DNA of 64,000 nt from assembly GCA_018475625.1 (NCBI GenBank), contig JAAKEZ010000001.1, forward strand, positions 124,001-188,000. Direction: 5' to 3'. The number at the start of each line of letters is the position of its first letter. Positions within the stretch are counted from its first letter, which is position 1. Under the pieces are notes generated by a model. That model was given only the letters and a program-made list of their open reading frames with translations. It ran no database searches and was not told the origin of the DNA. Below, one piece after another: positions 22,437 to 31,141 of this stretch. This stretch comes from Candidatus Bathyarchaeota archaeon A05DMB-2 (GTDB lineage: Archaea; Thermoproteota; Bathyarchaeia; Bathyarchaeales; Bathycorpusculaceae). A program made the position numbers and the translations under genes.

Positions 22437-25309
22437 AATTCCCGCGTACGCAGAAACTGAATCTTCGCCTTCAACAAGTCTAGGAAAAACTTGTCCTCGT
22501 TCTGGTGCATCTTTCCCAGAATCCGCGAAGCTGTCTCAGGTCCAACGCCCTTCACTTCCAGCGCCTGCACTGCTTGTTTCCCGTAGCTGAGAACCAAGTC
22601 CGCTTTGCGTCTAGCCTGCGACAGTTCCTTAAGCTCCTCATCCGCCAACTCTTTGCCTTCCCGCCGTTTCCGCAGAAAATCTTCCAAACGATTCACATCC
22701 TGACCATGATACAGCAGGGTCAACAGGTTTGAACCACACTTTTCACACGCTGGCTTCTCCGGCAAATCCTTGACTCTAATCTGGGTTGTCCATTCGCCGC
22801 AGTTCATGCACAGCAGCGTGGCAGTTCGCGCTTCGATGGAGTTCTTCATCTTGTCGATGTTGCTGAGTATCACGCGTTCAGGCGCCATCAACTCAGGGAT
22901 GTCTGCGTACTGCGCAAGGATGTGATAAGCCAACGGGGTGGGCTTTTCCTGCCTGACCAGCGTGCTCACAGCCATCTTTCCTTGCTTGACCTCTTGCATT
23001 ATCTGTTTGACTCTCTTCAGGTCAGCTTTTTCCAGCATGGCTTCCCGCAAGGTCTCATCGTAAATGGGCGTGTCCTCAAACGCGGCTTTCAGTTTGGCTT
23101 GACGCTCGTAACTCATGGTTTTCCCACGCGGCAACGCGCCGAACCTTTCCGCCACAAACTTCATCTTGTAGGCAAATGGGAATTTGGCTTTCACGTACTC
23201 TCCAAACGCGGCGTCCACATTCTCGTCCGATAAGCCGAAAAGCAACCTGGGTATTTCCGCAACTTCCTGTGCTGTCAGCTTTCTCGGCGTTTCGATTAGG
23301 ATGCGGTAGCCGTCTGCCCACCAGCCCGTGATGACTTCCCGCTCTGAAAGGACTGAGTCGAAGATTCCAGCCAAGGTCTTGTTCACGATTTCTCCGAAGC
23401 ACGCGTGAACCACAAGGTATCTGTCAAAGCCCTCAAGGACTATGTGGTTCTTCGTGGGCAAAGGTGTGCCCTCTTTCAGGTGCTCTTCAATCTCCTTCAC
23501 CGTCTCCAGCAGCGTCACCTTATCCGTGTTGAGCTCAGCCGCCAACTCCTCCGCCACCTGCTCTGCGCTTTTGTTTTCCTTGAGCAACCTGCCGATTCTC
23601 TCTCGGGTAACTCCAGTCTGCTGCGCAAGCTCAAACGGCACGGGCAGCATTTCTCCGTCCCAGCCTGGAATCGCTGCGAATGGGTCTTCAGCTGGAACCA
23701 CGTACACGGTTCCTGTTTCCTCCTCGATTTGGACAATGCGCCAGACTTTGCCTCGCATGATGAAGTGCAAGCCCACTCGCGCGTCAAGCGCCATGAATTC
23801 GTCGCCTAAGGTGCCGATGCGCCTGTCGCTGAGCACGTTTATGACTGGGTAGCGTCTTTCGTCGGGAATCATGCTGAGGTTGCCGTAGTAGTATTCGCGT
23901 GTTCTGCCTGTTTTCCGCAAAAGCTCTCCTTCTATGCGTAGTTTATTCAGGCTGTCTAAAAAGTCTATTACTTCCAGCAGTTTTCTGCGGCTGAGGTTGC
24001 GGTATGGATAAGCCCTGCGCACTATGGCTGTTAGTTCTTTCAGCGTGATGACGGTTCGGTCCATGAGGATTCCCGCAATCTGATGCGCCAACACGTCCAA
24101 AGCGTTCTCGTGGAGCAGCACGGGCTCAATGCGATTCGCCATCGCGTTCTTCACCGCCGCAACAGACTCCAACGTGTCGTCTGGGTAAACGGTAACTGTC
24201 ACGCCTTCCGAAAGCCTTTCCAAACTGTGACCGCTTCTGCCCACACGTTGGATTAGGCTGCTGACCTGACGTGGCGACATGTACTGGATAACCATGTCCA
24301 CGTTGCCGATGTCGATTCCCAACTCAAGCGTGCTCGTACAGATAATTGCCTTCAACTTTCCAGCTTTGAACCGGTCTTCGACGCTCACACGTTCCTCCTT
24401 GCTGAGGGAGCCATGGTGTACAGCAATATCCGCACGGTTGAGCTGACTGAACCTGTGCCCCAGCATCTCGGCGACGGTGCGGCTGTTCACGAAGATAAGC
24501 GTTGACTTGTGCCTGTCCACCAACTCAGCTAACCGCCTTATGCGTGCAGCAGCTTCAGGCGAAGTCTCAAGCTTCCCAGCCAACTCAAAATCCGCTTCAG
24601 TCGGCACAGGACTCACAACTCGATAACGGTAGCTTTTGGCAAGCACCGCTTGAACGATACTGATGGCCCTGCCTGTTCCTGCAATGAATTTTGCCACTTC
24701 CGCTGGATTGCCCACCGTAGCGGACAAGCCAATGCGCTGAAACTCCCGCTGCGTGACTCCAAAAAGGCGTTCAAGCGCCAAGGTTAATTGAATGCCGCGT
24801 TTGCTCTCAGCCAACTCATGCACCTCATCAACAATAACGAATTGGACGCTGCCGAGGTGCTTACGCATCTGTGAGCCGGGAAGAATCGCCTGCAACGTTT
24901 CAGGCGTAGTTACAAGCATCTGTGGTGGCTGGTGGGCTTGCTTCCGCCGTGTCTTGGCTTCAGTGTCGCCGTGCCGCACCTCCACAGTCACGCCCAGCCG
25001 TTGCGACCAATAGATTAAGCGCTTAAGCATGTCGCGGTTCAAAGCCCGCAACGGCGTTATGTAGATGACCCTTATGCCCCTGTTTTCTTCCGTCTGCTGC
25101 TCAATTAGCTGGGAAAAGACAGGAAGTAGCACCGCTTCGGTTTTCCCAGTGCCCGTCGGCGCGATGAGCAATACGTTCTTGCCTTCTAAAATCGGAGGAA
25201 AAGCCATGGTCTGCGGCAGAGTAGGCTCTGAAAACCCAAGCTCAACTAACGCGTCGCGCACAGGCTTAGCAAGCAAATCGAAAATCGAGCGTGCCTCATC
25301 CGACTGCAT
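22418..25309 (-). CDS. Lhr-type DEAD/DEAH-box helicase with zinc finger and HhH
   Basis: 963 residues from ATG 25309 (the frame stays open to 25369). Motif I is APTGTGKTEA, Ia TPLRALNRD, II DEVHEL, III SATVGNP, then IV-VI with STLELGIDIG and QRVGRSGHS as in Lhr proteins. After the RecA folds come a winged helix and the Lhr beta-sheet region. The C-terminal part has a four-cysteine zinc finger (CMNCGEW... CEKCGSN) and a helix-hairpin-helix segment (VKGVGPETASRILGK). Lhr enzymes unwind branched DNA or DNA-RNA in repair. The zinc/HhH tail marks an archaeal branch distinct from bacterial Lhr. It heads an operon with a zinc protein and a JAMM protease. Confidence 0.88.
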   Translation of the reverse strand: MQSDEARSIFDLLAKPVRDALVELGFSEPTLPQTMAFPPILEGKNVLLIAPTGTGKTEAVLLPVFSQLIEQQTEENRGIRVIYITPLRALNRDMLKRLIYWSQRLGVTVEVRHGDTEAKTRRKQAHQPPQMLVTTPETLQAILPGSQMRKHLGSVQFVIVDEVHELAESKRGIQLTLALERLFGVTQREFQRIGLSATVGNPAEVAKFIAGTGRAISIVQAVLAKSYRYRVVSPVPTEADFELAGKLETSPEAAARIRRLAELVDRHKSTLIFVNSRTVAEMLGHRFSQLNRADIAVHHGSLSKEERVSVEDRFKAGKLKAIICTSTLELGIDIGNVDMVIQYMSPRQVSSLIQRVGRSGHSLERLSEGVTVTVYPDDTLESVAAVKNAMANRIEPVLLHENALDVLAHQIAGILMDRTVITLKELTAIVRRAYPYRNLSRRKLLEVIDFLDSLNKLRIEGELLRKTGRTREYYYGNLSMIPDERRYPVINVLSDRRIGTLGDEFMALDARVGLHFIMRGKVWRIVQIEEETGTVYVVPAEDPFAAIPGWDGEMLPVPFELAQQTGVTRERIGRLLKENKSAEQVAEELAAELNTDKVTLLETVKEIEEHLKEGTPLPTKNHIVLEGFDRYLVVHACFGEIVNKTLAGIFDSVLSEREVITGWWADGYRILIETPRKLTAQEVAEIPRLLFGLSDENVDAAFGEYVKAKFPFAYKMKFVAERFGALPRGKTMSYERQAKLKAAFEDTPIYDETLREAMLEKADLKRVKQIMQEVKQGKMAVSTLVRQEKPTPLAYHILAQYADIPELMAPERVILSNIDKMKNSIEARTATLLCMNCGEWTTQIRVKDLPEKPACEKCGSNLLTLLYHGQDVNRLEDFLRKRREGKELADEELKELSQARRKADLVLSYGKQAVQALEVKGVGPETASRILGKMHQNEDKFFLDLLKAKIQFLRTREFWKANR

Positions 25310-25479
25310 ATCACATATGCCAAAGGAAACTACTGGCGATACAAGCTTTATCCTTTGTCCAAAAACCACACAAAAGACGCGTTCTCGCTAAGCATTATTG
25401 TAGCTAATAGTCAATTAATGCAATCATGGGTGCCGTTGCCATCGCTTTTAAGAGAAAGAAGAAGACAAAACCGTAGCGT

Positions 25480-25956
25480 CTAAGCTTTCTTCAAAAGGTG
25501 ACCTTCACGGTCAATCTCGCCCCTGCGAATCCTTGTAGTTGAGATTGGCGCGCAGTTTTCCGCGGGCACCATGCTGATTACTATTATCTCAAGCGGCGGC
25601 AGTCCATTCTCTGCGCGTTTCCGGTTAATTTTCAACGCGGTGGCTTTAGTTTCTTCGCTTACGACCAACGCTCCTATGCACCTGTTGGTCAGGGTGTTGC
25701 CGTAAGGGTCGTTTAACGGAATGATTTCTGCCCTGTCGCTCAAGTTCCGCTCTCTTAAGAAGGCGTTTAACTCCTTCAATCTTTCCTTGTATGGTGCCGT
25801 GTTGTGGGGTTTGCCCATCTTTGCCACAAAATCGTCAGAGCATAACCCTATTAGAACGTGTTCGCCGACTTCGAAAGCTTTCAAAAGCAAGGCTTTGTGT
25901 CCTTTATGGAGCTCGTCGAAGGTTCCGCCCACCGCCACTTTTCTAAACCGCTTCAT
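25480..25956 (-). CDS. coaD: Archaeal phosphopantetheine adenylyltransferase
   Basis: 158 residues from ATG 25956 (GGCTGA upstream; a TTG at 25962 is in frame). The nucleotidyltransferase motif GTFDELHKGHKALL carries the HxGH-like HKGH. YKERLKELNAFLRER and LVVSEETKATALKINRKR match the archaeal CoaD type, and STTRIRRGEID is the ISSTxxR-like signature. It makes dephospho-CoA from 4'-phosphopantetheine and ATP. It overlaps the end of the pantoate kinase gene by 14 bases, so the two CoA steps are coupled. Confidence 0.92.
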   Translation of the reverse strand: MKRFRKVAVGGTFDELHKGHKALLLKAFEVGEHVLIGLCSDDFVAKMGKPHNTAPYKERLKELNAFLRERNLSDRAEIIPLNDPYGNTLTNRCIGALVVSEETKATALKINRKRAENGLPPLEIIVISMVPAENCAPISTTRIRRGEIDREGHLLKKA

Positions 25957-26893
25957 GTCCAATCAGCCTGGCGCCTTGGAAATCAATCTTGGCTACGAGG
26001 ATTTTCTCGTTGGGTACTACATGCTTAAAAGCTTCTGCTATGTTTCCCGCGTTTTCCTCAAGCGTGACGGCGTGGACTGCTTCGCCCACCATGTTTTGCG
26101 CCGCTCCCACTGCGCCAGCCTTTTCAGCCAGCTTCACCAACTGCCTTAGGCGCTGTGTCATGAACCCAGTCTTTTCCGCAAACTCGAGGCAGCACGCCAA
26201 GAAATTTTCCAAGGAAGGCTCAGCCAGAATCGCCTCCAACGTCTTTGTGCCGCAACGGTTCACTTCACGCCTTTTCTCCGCCGACTCCAGCACCTGCTTC
26301 GTAGGCGTGGAGCCAAACACTCCCGCCACAACCACATAATCACCCTTTATCGGTATGCGGTCGATGACACCTATGCCTGGCGCGCCTGGCTCAACCGTGA
26401 GTACGCAGCCACTAAGCATTAAGGGTCCGACTGTGCCCAACCCGGTTTTGCATCGAACTTCGGCGACGTGCGCGATTCTGCCGATTTGATTATAAGTCAA
26501 GTGCAAACCCAGCGCATCCGACAGCGCGAGTCCAGTGGTTAATGCGCCCGCTGCACTGGAACCGAAGCCCGCACCAATTGGAACCTCAACCTTGTGATTG
26601 ATAACGACATCTTGAGTCGTGTTCACTTTGTCTAGCAGCATCTGCGCGACCGTTTTCGTGGTTTCCGTGTTCGGTGCAGGTTCGCCGTTTATGAAAATGC
26701 TGACGCGGTTGACTTTTGCTACTGAGACAGAAACCTCTGTTAAAACTCCTTTCTGGATTCCGAAGCCGCCGCCCCTTGCGCCCACCTGCTCCAAATCGGT
26801 GATGGTTTTTCCGTCGGGTGTTTTGTCACAGATTTCAAAAAAACTGGAAATTCCAGCAGGCGAAAAAGCCTTTGCCACTCGTCTTGACATCAT
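25943..26893 (-). CDS. Pantoate kinase (archaeal CoA synthesis)
   Basis: A 316-residue GHMP kinase. VPIGAGFGSSAAGALTTGLAL is the GHMP ATP loop, AFSPAGISSFFEI the N-terminal family motif, and EVRCKTGLGTVGPLMLSGCVLTVEPGAPG the pantoate-kinase-specific stretch. It phosphorylates pantoate before phosphopantothenate synthetase, the archaeal replacement for pantothenate synthetase and kinase. It overlaps the upstream transporter gene by ATGA (26890-26893) and the downstream coaD. The phosphopantothenate synthetase is not in the window. Confidence 0.92.
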   Translation of the reverse strand: MMSRRVAKAFSPAGISSFFEICDKTPDGKTITDLEQVGARGGGFGIQKGVLTEVSVSVAKVNRVSIFINGEPAPNTETTKTVAQMLLDKVNTTQDVVINHKVEVPIGAGFGSSAAGALTTGLALSDALGLHLTYNQIGRIAHVAEVRCKTGLGTVGPLMLSGCVLTVEPGAPGIGVIDRIPIKGDYVVVAGVFGSTPTKQVLESAEKRREVNRCGTKTLEAILAEPSLENFLACCLEFAEKTGFMTQRLRQLVKLAEKAGAVGAAQNMVGEAVHAVTLEENAGNIAEAFKHVVPNEKILVAKIDFQGARLIGHEAV

Positions 26894-27654
26894 GTCGCCT
26901 TTTTTTCAATTTTCTGTGAAAATGTACGAGACGGAAAAGCCCTGTAGCATGCTTTGATTATGGGTGGACCGAGAACAAGTACAAAGGGGATTTCCGTGGC
27001 AACTGTCCACACAAAGACCAGCGGAACAAATGAAGAGGGTATGGGTGATTTAAAGTAACCGTTTGGAGAGAAGAACAGGTTACTGTATATCCACACTGCA
27101 ATCGCCACTATCGTTGCGCCCACGCCTTGTCCAATTAAGGCACCAACGCTGAAATTCCTCCATTCTTTTTTGAACGCAAAAATTATCACAACTGCAAGGA
27201 TGCTTGCGATGACAACTAGTGTTAGAAGGGCTATTATTTCTGACGTTGTCAATCCCGTAAAAAGCAGAGATTCAGTTGGCAACAACACTGTAGGCAACAA
27301 TATGCCAACAACAATGATAATTCCGCCGATGATTACACCAAAACCAAGTTTTTTGCGGCTGAGGTTTGTACGTGAAAAGTAGCCGATCAAGAAACACATA
27401 GCAAAGTTGCTTGTGACTCCTGCGGACAGACTAAGTAACGGGTCTCCATGATACATGATATCCCTGATAAATATGCCTATGGCGGCTCCTATTCCGCCCA
27501 CCCAGGGTCCAAACAAGACGGCAAAAATCGAGGGTATTACTACGGCTGGCCAAAATGCCACGCCACCTAAGCTTAGACCGAAACTGGTTAAGAGCCCTAT
27601 TACTGCGTACAAAGCAGCGCAGATTCCTGTAATTGCAATTTCTGATGAACGCAT
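26890..27654 (-). CDS. ECF-type S-component-like transporter of the CoA operon
   Basis: 254 residues with about six to seven membrane helices. The N-terminal AITGICAALYAVIGLLTSFG and GPWVGGIGAAIGIFIRD resemble ECF S-components (Ala-rich helix 1, Gly-rich helix 3). The last helix is followed by a basic tail. It is the first gene of the operon with pantoate kinase and CoaD and overlaps the kinase by four bases. An import role for pantoate, pantothenate or another CoA precursor is the natural inference, but the substrate is not shown by sequence. No ECF ATPase or T-protein is nearby. Confidence 0.75.
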   Translation of the reverse strand: MRSSEIAITGICAALYAVIGLLTSFGLSLGGVAFWPAVVIPSIFAVLFGPWVGGIGAAIGIFIRDIMYHGDPLLSLSAGVTSNFAMCFLIGYFSRTNLSRKKLGFGVIIGGIIIVVGILLPTVLLPTESLLFTGLTTSEIIALLTLVVIASILAVVIIFAFKKEWRNFSVGALIGQGVGATIVAIAVWIYSNLFFSPNGYFKSPIPSSFVPLVFVWTVATEIPFVLVLGPPIIKACYRAFPSRTFSQKIEKKAT

Positions 27655-27799
27655 TTTATATCTGCTCTCATATTAGTTTGTGACAGGTTTCTCCTCAATG
27701 CAGTTTTGTAAATAAAACTTCCCTATGTATTGTTTATACATGTTTAAACTCGGAATGGTCTTTGCTTGCTCTTTGCAGAAAATCTCTTTGACTTTGTTG

Positions 27800-28129
27800 C
27801 TATTTTTTGTGTCGTTTGAGTCTTTCTTGCCTTTGACTTTTCATCCGCCAATCCTTTTTTCTCTGTGTGGGCACGGAAAACTTGTCGTAGTGAGGAGTAG
27901 GCTGAATTTTCCTGTGGTGCGCTATGTTCCTGTAGAATGTTTCGCAGTCTATCTTGTTTTCTTTGAGCGCTTCAATGTTCCTGTTCAAATCTGCTTTGGC
28001 TTCAGCGTCGGTTGCAGCATCAAACAGTTCTGAGTACACGAGGTAAGCGGCGTGGAACTGAAAGTTTGTTAGTTCATCAATCAAAAGTTTCTCTGGAAGG
28101 GGTTTTTCGCTGTTTGGTTCTTCACTCAT
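27800..28129 (-). CDS. Small hypothetical protein with basic tail
   Basis: 109 residues from ATG 28129 (upstream codons to 28222 look non-coding and lie in the divergent promoter). An acidic start (SEEPNSEKPLPE) precedes a helical core with HAAYLVYSELFDAATDAEAKADLNRNIEALKENKIDCETFYRNI. It ends in a Lys/Arg-rich tail (KKDWRMKSQRQERLKRHKK) that might bind nucleic acid. No family is recognised. It is divergent from the MetE-like gene. Confidence 0.5.
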   Translation of the reverse strand: MSEEPNSEKPLPEKLLIDELTNFQFHAAYLVYSELFDAATDAEAKADLNRNIEALKENKIDCETFYRNIAHHRKIQPTPHYDKFSVPTQRKKDWRMKSQRQERLKRHKK

Positions 28130-28285
28130 GTTTTTCCCGCTTTTCGCATTGAAGCAAGTAGTTTTTCCCTCTTTTATACATGTCTCTAACCAACTGGATT
28201 TTGAACATGCCCGAAAACCCATCAGCCCTTGTCGTGTGGTTGCGCGGATATAGCTTTAAAAGACCTCGATTGGCAGTATACTGTT

Positions 28286-29308
28286 ATGGACACGTTGATT
28301 GACGATATAGGGAGTTTCCCGTTACCGCCAACGGTTGACAGGGAAACATTCAACAAAGCTTACGCTCTTGCAAGAGACGCTATAATAGCCGGAAGAGACG
28401 TTAGGCAGAACGAGTTCTTACTTAAGAATTTCTGGAAGGTCACGCTTGACTCGTTCAAGACAAAAGTAAGGTCTGGTTTGGACGTGGTTAATTATCCGCA
28501 ACAGTATGACGGCATGAAGCAAGTTAGCGATGTCATTCACATGGCGATGAATAAAGGCAGTTTCTTGGTTGAAGAGAAAAACGCTGTTCTGCCAGAAGTG
28601 CACGTAATCAGCGAAGAAGCCAAAAATCTCAGCGAAGAGTTTGATAAAAAAATCCTGTTGCGGGTTTCGCTGTTTGGCCCTATGGAGCAGTACTTGAAAG
28701 AGGTAGGCACTGTCCCATACAGCGACGTGCTTGACAACTTCGCGGAGACGATAAGGCGTTTCGCCAAAAATTCCGTCCTCAACACCAAACACGTCAAGAC
28801 CGAGGTGGTTTCGATAGACGAGCCTAGCTTCGGCTTCATGGGCATCGGAACAAGCAACGATGTTTTATGCAGGGTTTTGGAGAAATCCTTTGATTTTCAG
28901 GGTGCAGTGCGCCAGATTCATCTTCACTCAGCGGCGCGGCTACCCGACCTGCTTTGCGTAAAGAACATCGATGTTCTGTCTTTCGAGTACGCCGCTTCTC
29001 CAAAAAACATCGAAGCAATCTCCAAAAAAATGCTGGATGATGCGGACAAGCAAATTCGCGTTGGCGTTGCAAGAACAGACATAGATAACATCTTGGCGGA
29101 ACTTAACGATGCTGACGTGGCAAAACCGTCAATCGAGCAACTGGTTGAAAGCGAAGCCGTCATAAGGAAGCGGTATTTGACTGCTAAAGAGAAGTACGGC
29201 GACAGGATGACGTTCACGGGTCCTGACTGCGGGCTTGGAAGCTGGCCTTCTCAGGAGGCGGCACAGCTCTTGTTGAAAAGGACGGTAGATGCTGTTAAAA
29301 GCGTTTGA
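28286..29308 (+). CDS. MetE-like methionine synthase (archaeal core type)
   Basis: 340 residues from ATG 28286 (the open frame to 28229 includes the promoter; a TTTAAAAG TATA-like element is at about 28253-28260). It has the catalytic barrel of cobalamin-independent methionine synthase without the N-terminal half, as usual in archaea: DIGSFPLP at the start, IDEPSFGFMG, IHLHSAARLP with the zinc histidine, SFEYAASP, and DCGLGSWP with the second zinc cysteine near the C terminus. It likely transfers a methyl group to homocysteine; in archaea the donor may be a corrinoid protein, not methyl-folate. Transcribed alone. Confidence 0.85.
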   Translation: MDTLIDDIGSFPLPPTVDRETFNKAYALARDAIIAGRDVRQNEFLLKNFWKVTLDSFKTKVRSGLDVVNYPQQYDGMKQVSDVIHMAMNKGSFLVEEKNAVLPEVHVISEEAKNLSEEFDKKILLRVSLFGPMEQYLKEVGTVPYSDVLDNFAETIRRFAKNSVLNTKHVKTEVVSIDEPSFGFMGIGTSNDVLCRVLEKSFDFQGAVRQIHLHSAARLPDLLCVKNIDVLSFEYAASPKNIEAISKKMLDDADKQIRVGVARTDIDNILAELNDADVAKPSIEQLVESEAVIRKRYLTAKEKYGDRMTFTGPDCGLGSWPSQEAAQLLLKRTVDAVKSV

Positions 29309-29566
29309 GAGAAAAAGCTCGTGAGTGCAAAGTCTGAAGCGCAGAACGTGTCGCTTATGGTTTAGTTTAAGTTCCAGTTTTGATTTATGAAAACGCAAAG
29401 AGTAGACCACATCTATAGGTTCGTAGTTGTCCGTGGATTTGGGAAGGGAAAGGGGCAATGCGGGTTAGGTCTTAGCGGTTGAGGCGGTTCAAGCTCTGTC
29501 AATGCCTGCTTATTCATAGTTTTCGCCTTCCAGCGTCGCTAGAGTGGATGGTGGTTGCGAGCAGTT

Positions 29567-29820
29567 TTATCCTCTCAGAATGGTGATTTGTGTCTCTTTT
29601 CCAGCCACGTCTTCCGTTAAAAGTCTCGGTAGGTCGTAGAAGTTGGTGACGGTTTTCCCGTTGAATTTCAGGATTATATCGCCCATCATCAAGCTGCTTT
29701 TCTCGCGGGGCACCTCGCCCGACGGAGAATATCCTGACTACGCTTTCCTGTTCTATGCCTGCCTGTTCTGCGAACCCCTGCGGTGTGGCAACAGTGTTGG
29801 CGAATACGACAAGATAGCCT
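29567..29820 (-). pseudogene. PDZ-domain (HtrA-type) C-terminal remnant
   Basis: Reading the minus strand, one frame encodes ATPQGFAEQAGIEQESVVRIFSV and then, after a frame shift near 29720, the other frame continues LMMGDIILKFNGKTVTNFYD and LLTEDVAGKETQITILRG before a stop at 29567. Together these make the second half of a PDZ domain like that at the end of HtrA proteases or membrane-anchored PDZ proteins. The start, protease region and frame are lost, so it is scored as a pseudogene. Confidence 0.6.
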
Positions 29821-29992
29821 TTTTGATTGCTTGCCGGTTATAAGTCTGTCGGCATACGAATTTTTTACGGAACCCTCATTTTGGAGCCTAATAGAATTCA
29901 TTACAGAAACTTGTAGAGGATAGGTCTCTATTGACTCAGAGAGACTCAATAGCATGTTGAAAATCCTAACATTGCATATCTGGAAACCGCCA

Positions 29993-30079
29993 CTATGGAA
30001 AGGTAAAGAGGAAGTCTACCGCTAAGCGGTCAGCGCTGTAAAAACTGTACGTCAGTTCAGTCTTGTCATGTCCTAACAG
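29993..30079 (-). pseudogene. Possible tyrosine-recombinase C-terminal remnant
   Basis: A 28-codon minus-strand stretch, LLGHDKTELTYSFYSADR then LAVDFLFTFP and a stop, preceded by stop codons. The GH and a tyrosine ten residues later recall the end of integrase-type recombinases. It is short and could be chance. If real, it is a scar of a lost mobile element. Confidence 0.25.
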
Positions 30080-30125
30080 TCATCAGCTGCAGCGCCAGAA
30101 CCAGCCTAAAATGTCTTTCTGCCAG

Positions 30126-31034
30126 CTACTCTATCAGTTTCAAAAGTATGGCTTTGGCTGAGTACAGCCTATTTTCCGCCTGCTCGTAAATCACTGAACG
30201 CTTATCCTCGATAATGTCACTACTTATCTCGTATCCTCTGTGAATGGGCATATCATGCATCACGTAAGCGTTGCTTCCATTCATCAGCGCCTTGTTGACT
30301 TGGTACGGCATCATGAGTTTTAAGCGCTTCTCCTTCTCCTCGGCGAATTTGGGATCAGTAAAGAACTCCATGTCAACCCAGGTGTCCGTGTAAACGAAAT
30401 CCGCATCCACAACCGCCTTCTTTACATCCACAGCGGTTTCCCACAGCCCTGTTTTCCTCGCGGCATCCATCAACTCGTCATCACGGGACTGTTCATTAAC
30501 TATCGGCGTAACCGTGGTAAGTTTGATGCCTGTTTTGGTGCAGCCTTCAATCAGCGAGTTACACACGTTATTATGGACACCGACGTAAACCAGCTTTACA
30601 CCTTTGAGCGTGCCTTTTTTCTCTTTTATGGTGATTAAGTCCGCAATCGCTTGGGTTGGATGGTACTTCTCGTCGCATCCGTTAATCACGGGAACCAGTG
30701 AACCCTCAACCATTCTCTGCAAATCCGCGTTCCTAAGCAACCGCGCCATTATGCAGTCCACGTTCCGCGACAAAAACTGCGTCTCATCATAAACGTCCGC
30801 CAAAGTAAAATTCGTCGTTCTCCAATCGATGTATAAACCGTGACCGCCGAGCTGGGTCATAGCTACCTCAAAAGCCACACGCGTTCTCGTGCTGGTCTTC
30901 TGAAAAATCAACGCCAACGACTTTCCAGCCAAAGACTCTGCATGCTTCTGAGGACTATGCTTAACCTCAACACCTAAATCAACGAGAGCGTTAAGCTGCT
31001 TGCCAGACAACTCCTTGAAATTTATCAGATGCAT
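30126..31034 (-). CDS. Ornithine/aspartate carbamoyltransferase-family enzyme (probable ornithine type)
   Basis: 302 residues from ATG 31034; codons further upstream fall in the divergent promoter. TSTRTRVAFE is the carbamoyl-phosphate loop (SxRT), HPTQAIADLITI the second family motif, MHDMPIHRGYEIS the C-terminal loop. The usual ornithine-type HPCQ is HPTQ here, as in aspartate enzymes, while the PxHRGYEIS end is closer to ornithine and related transferases. N-acetyl- or N-succinyl-ornithine is another possible substrate. No other arginine genes lie near. Divergent from the deacylase at 31142. Confidence 0.75.
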   Translation of the reverse strand: MHLINFKELSGKQLNALVDLGVEVKHSPQKHAESLAGKSLALIFQKTSTRTRVAFEVAMTQLGGHGLYIDWRTTNFTLADVYDETQFLSRNVDCIMARLLRNADLQRMVEGSLVPVINGCDEKYHPTQAIADLITIKEKKGTLKGVKLVYVGVHNNVCNSLIEGCTKTGIKLTTVTPIVNEQSRDDELMDAARKTGLWETAVDVKKAVVDADFVYTDTWVDMEFFTDPKFAEEKEKRLKLMMPYQVNKALMNGSNAYVMHDMPIHRGYEISSDIIEDKRSVIYEQAENRLYSAKAILLKLIE

Positions 31035-31141
31035 CCTATACAAACCTTCTACAGAAAAGGTTGAACCTTGCTTAACGATTATAAGCTTTATGGAAAACCT
31101 TTTACTCCCAAGAACACTCACACATACAGAAGTGTCAAGCC

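Larger units (their letters stand above)
29309..30125. other. Gene-poor region with decayed fragments
   Basis: About 800 bp without an intact gene. Frames on the minus strand show two fragments: the end of a PDZ-domain protein (29567-29820) and a short recombinase-like tail (29993-30079), listed separately. The remaining DNA, 29309-29566 and 29821-29992, holds nothing I can support. Confidence 0.5.

Noticed and set aside
22922-23852. Several plus-strand frames of 100-136 codons within the helicase
   Set aside because: Antisense to the helicase; codon use mirrors the coding strand.
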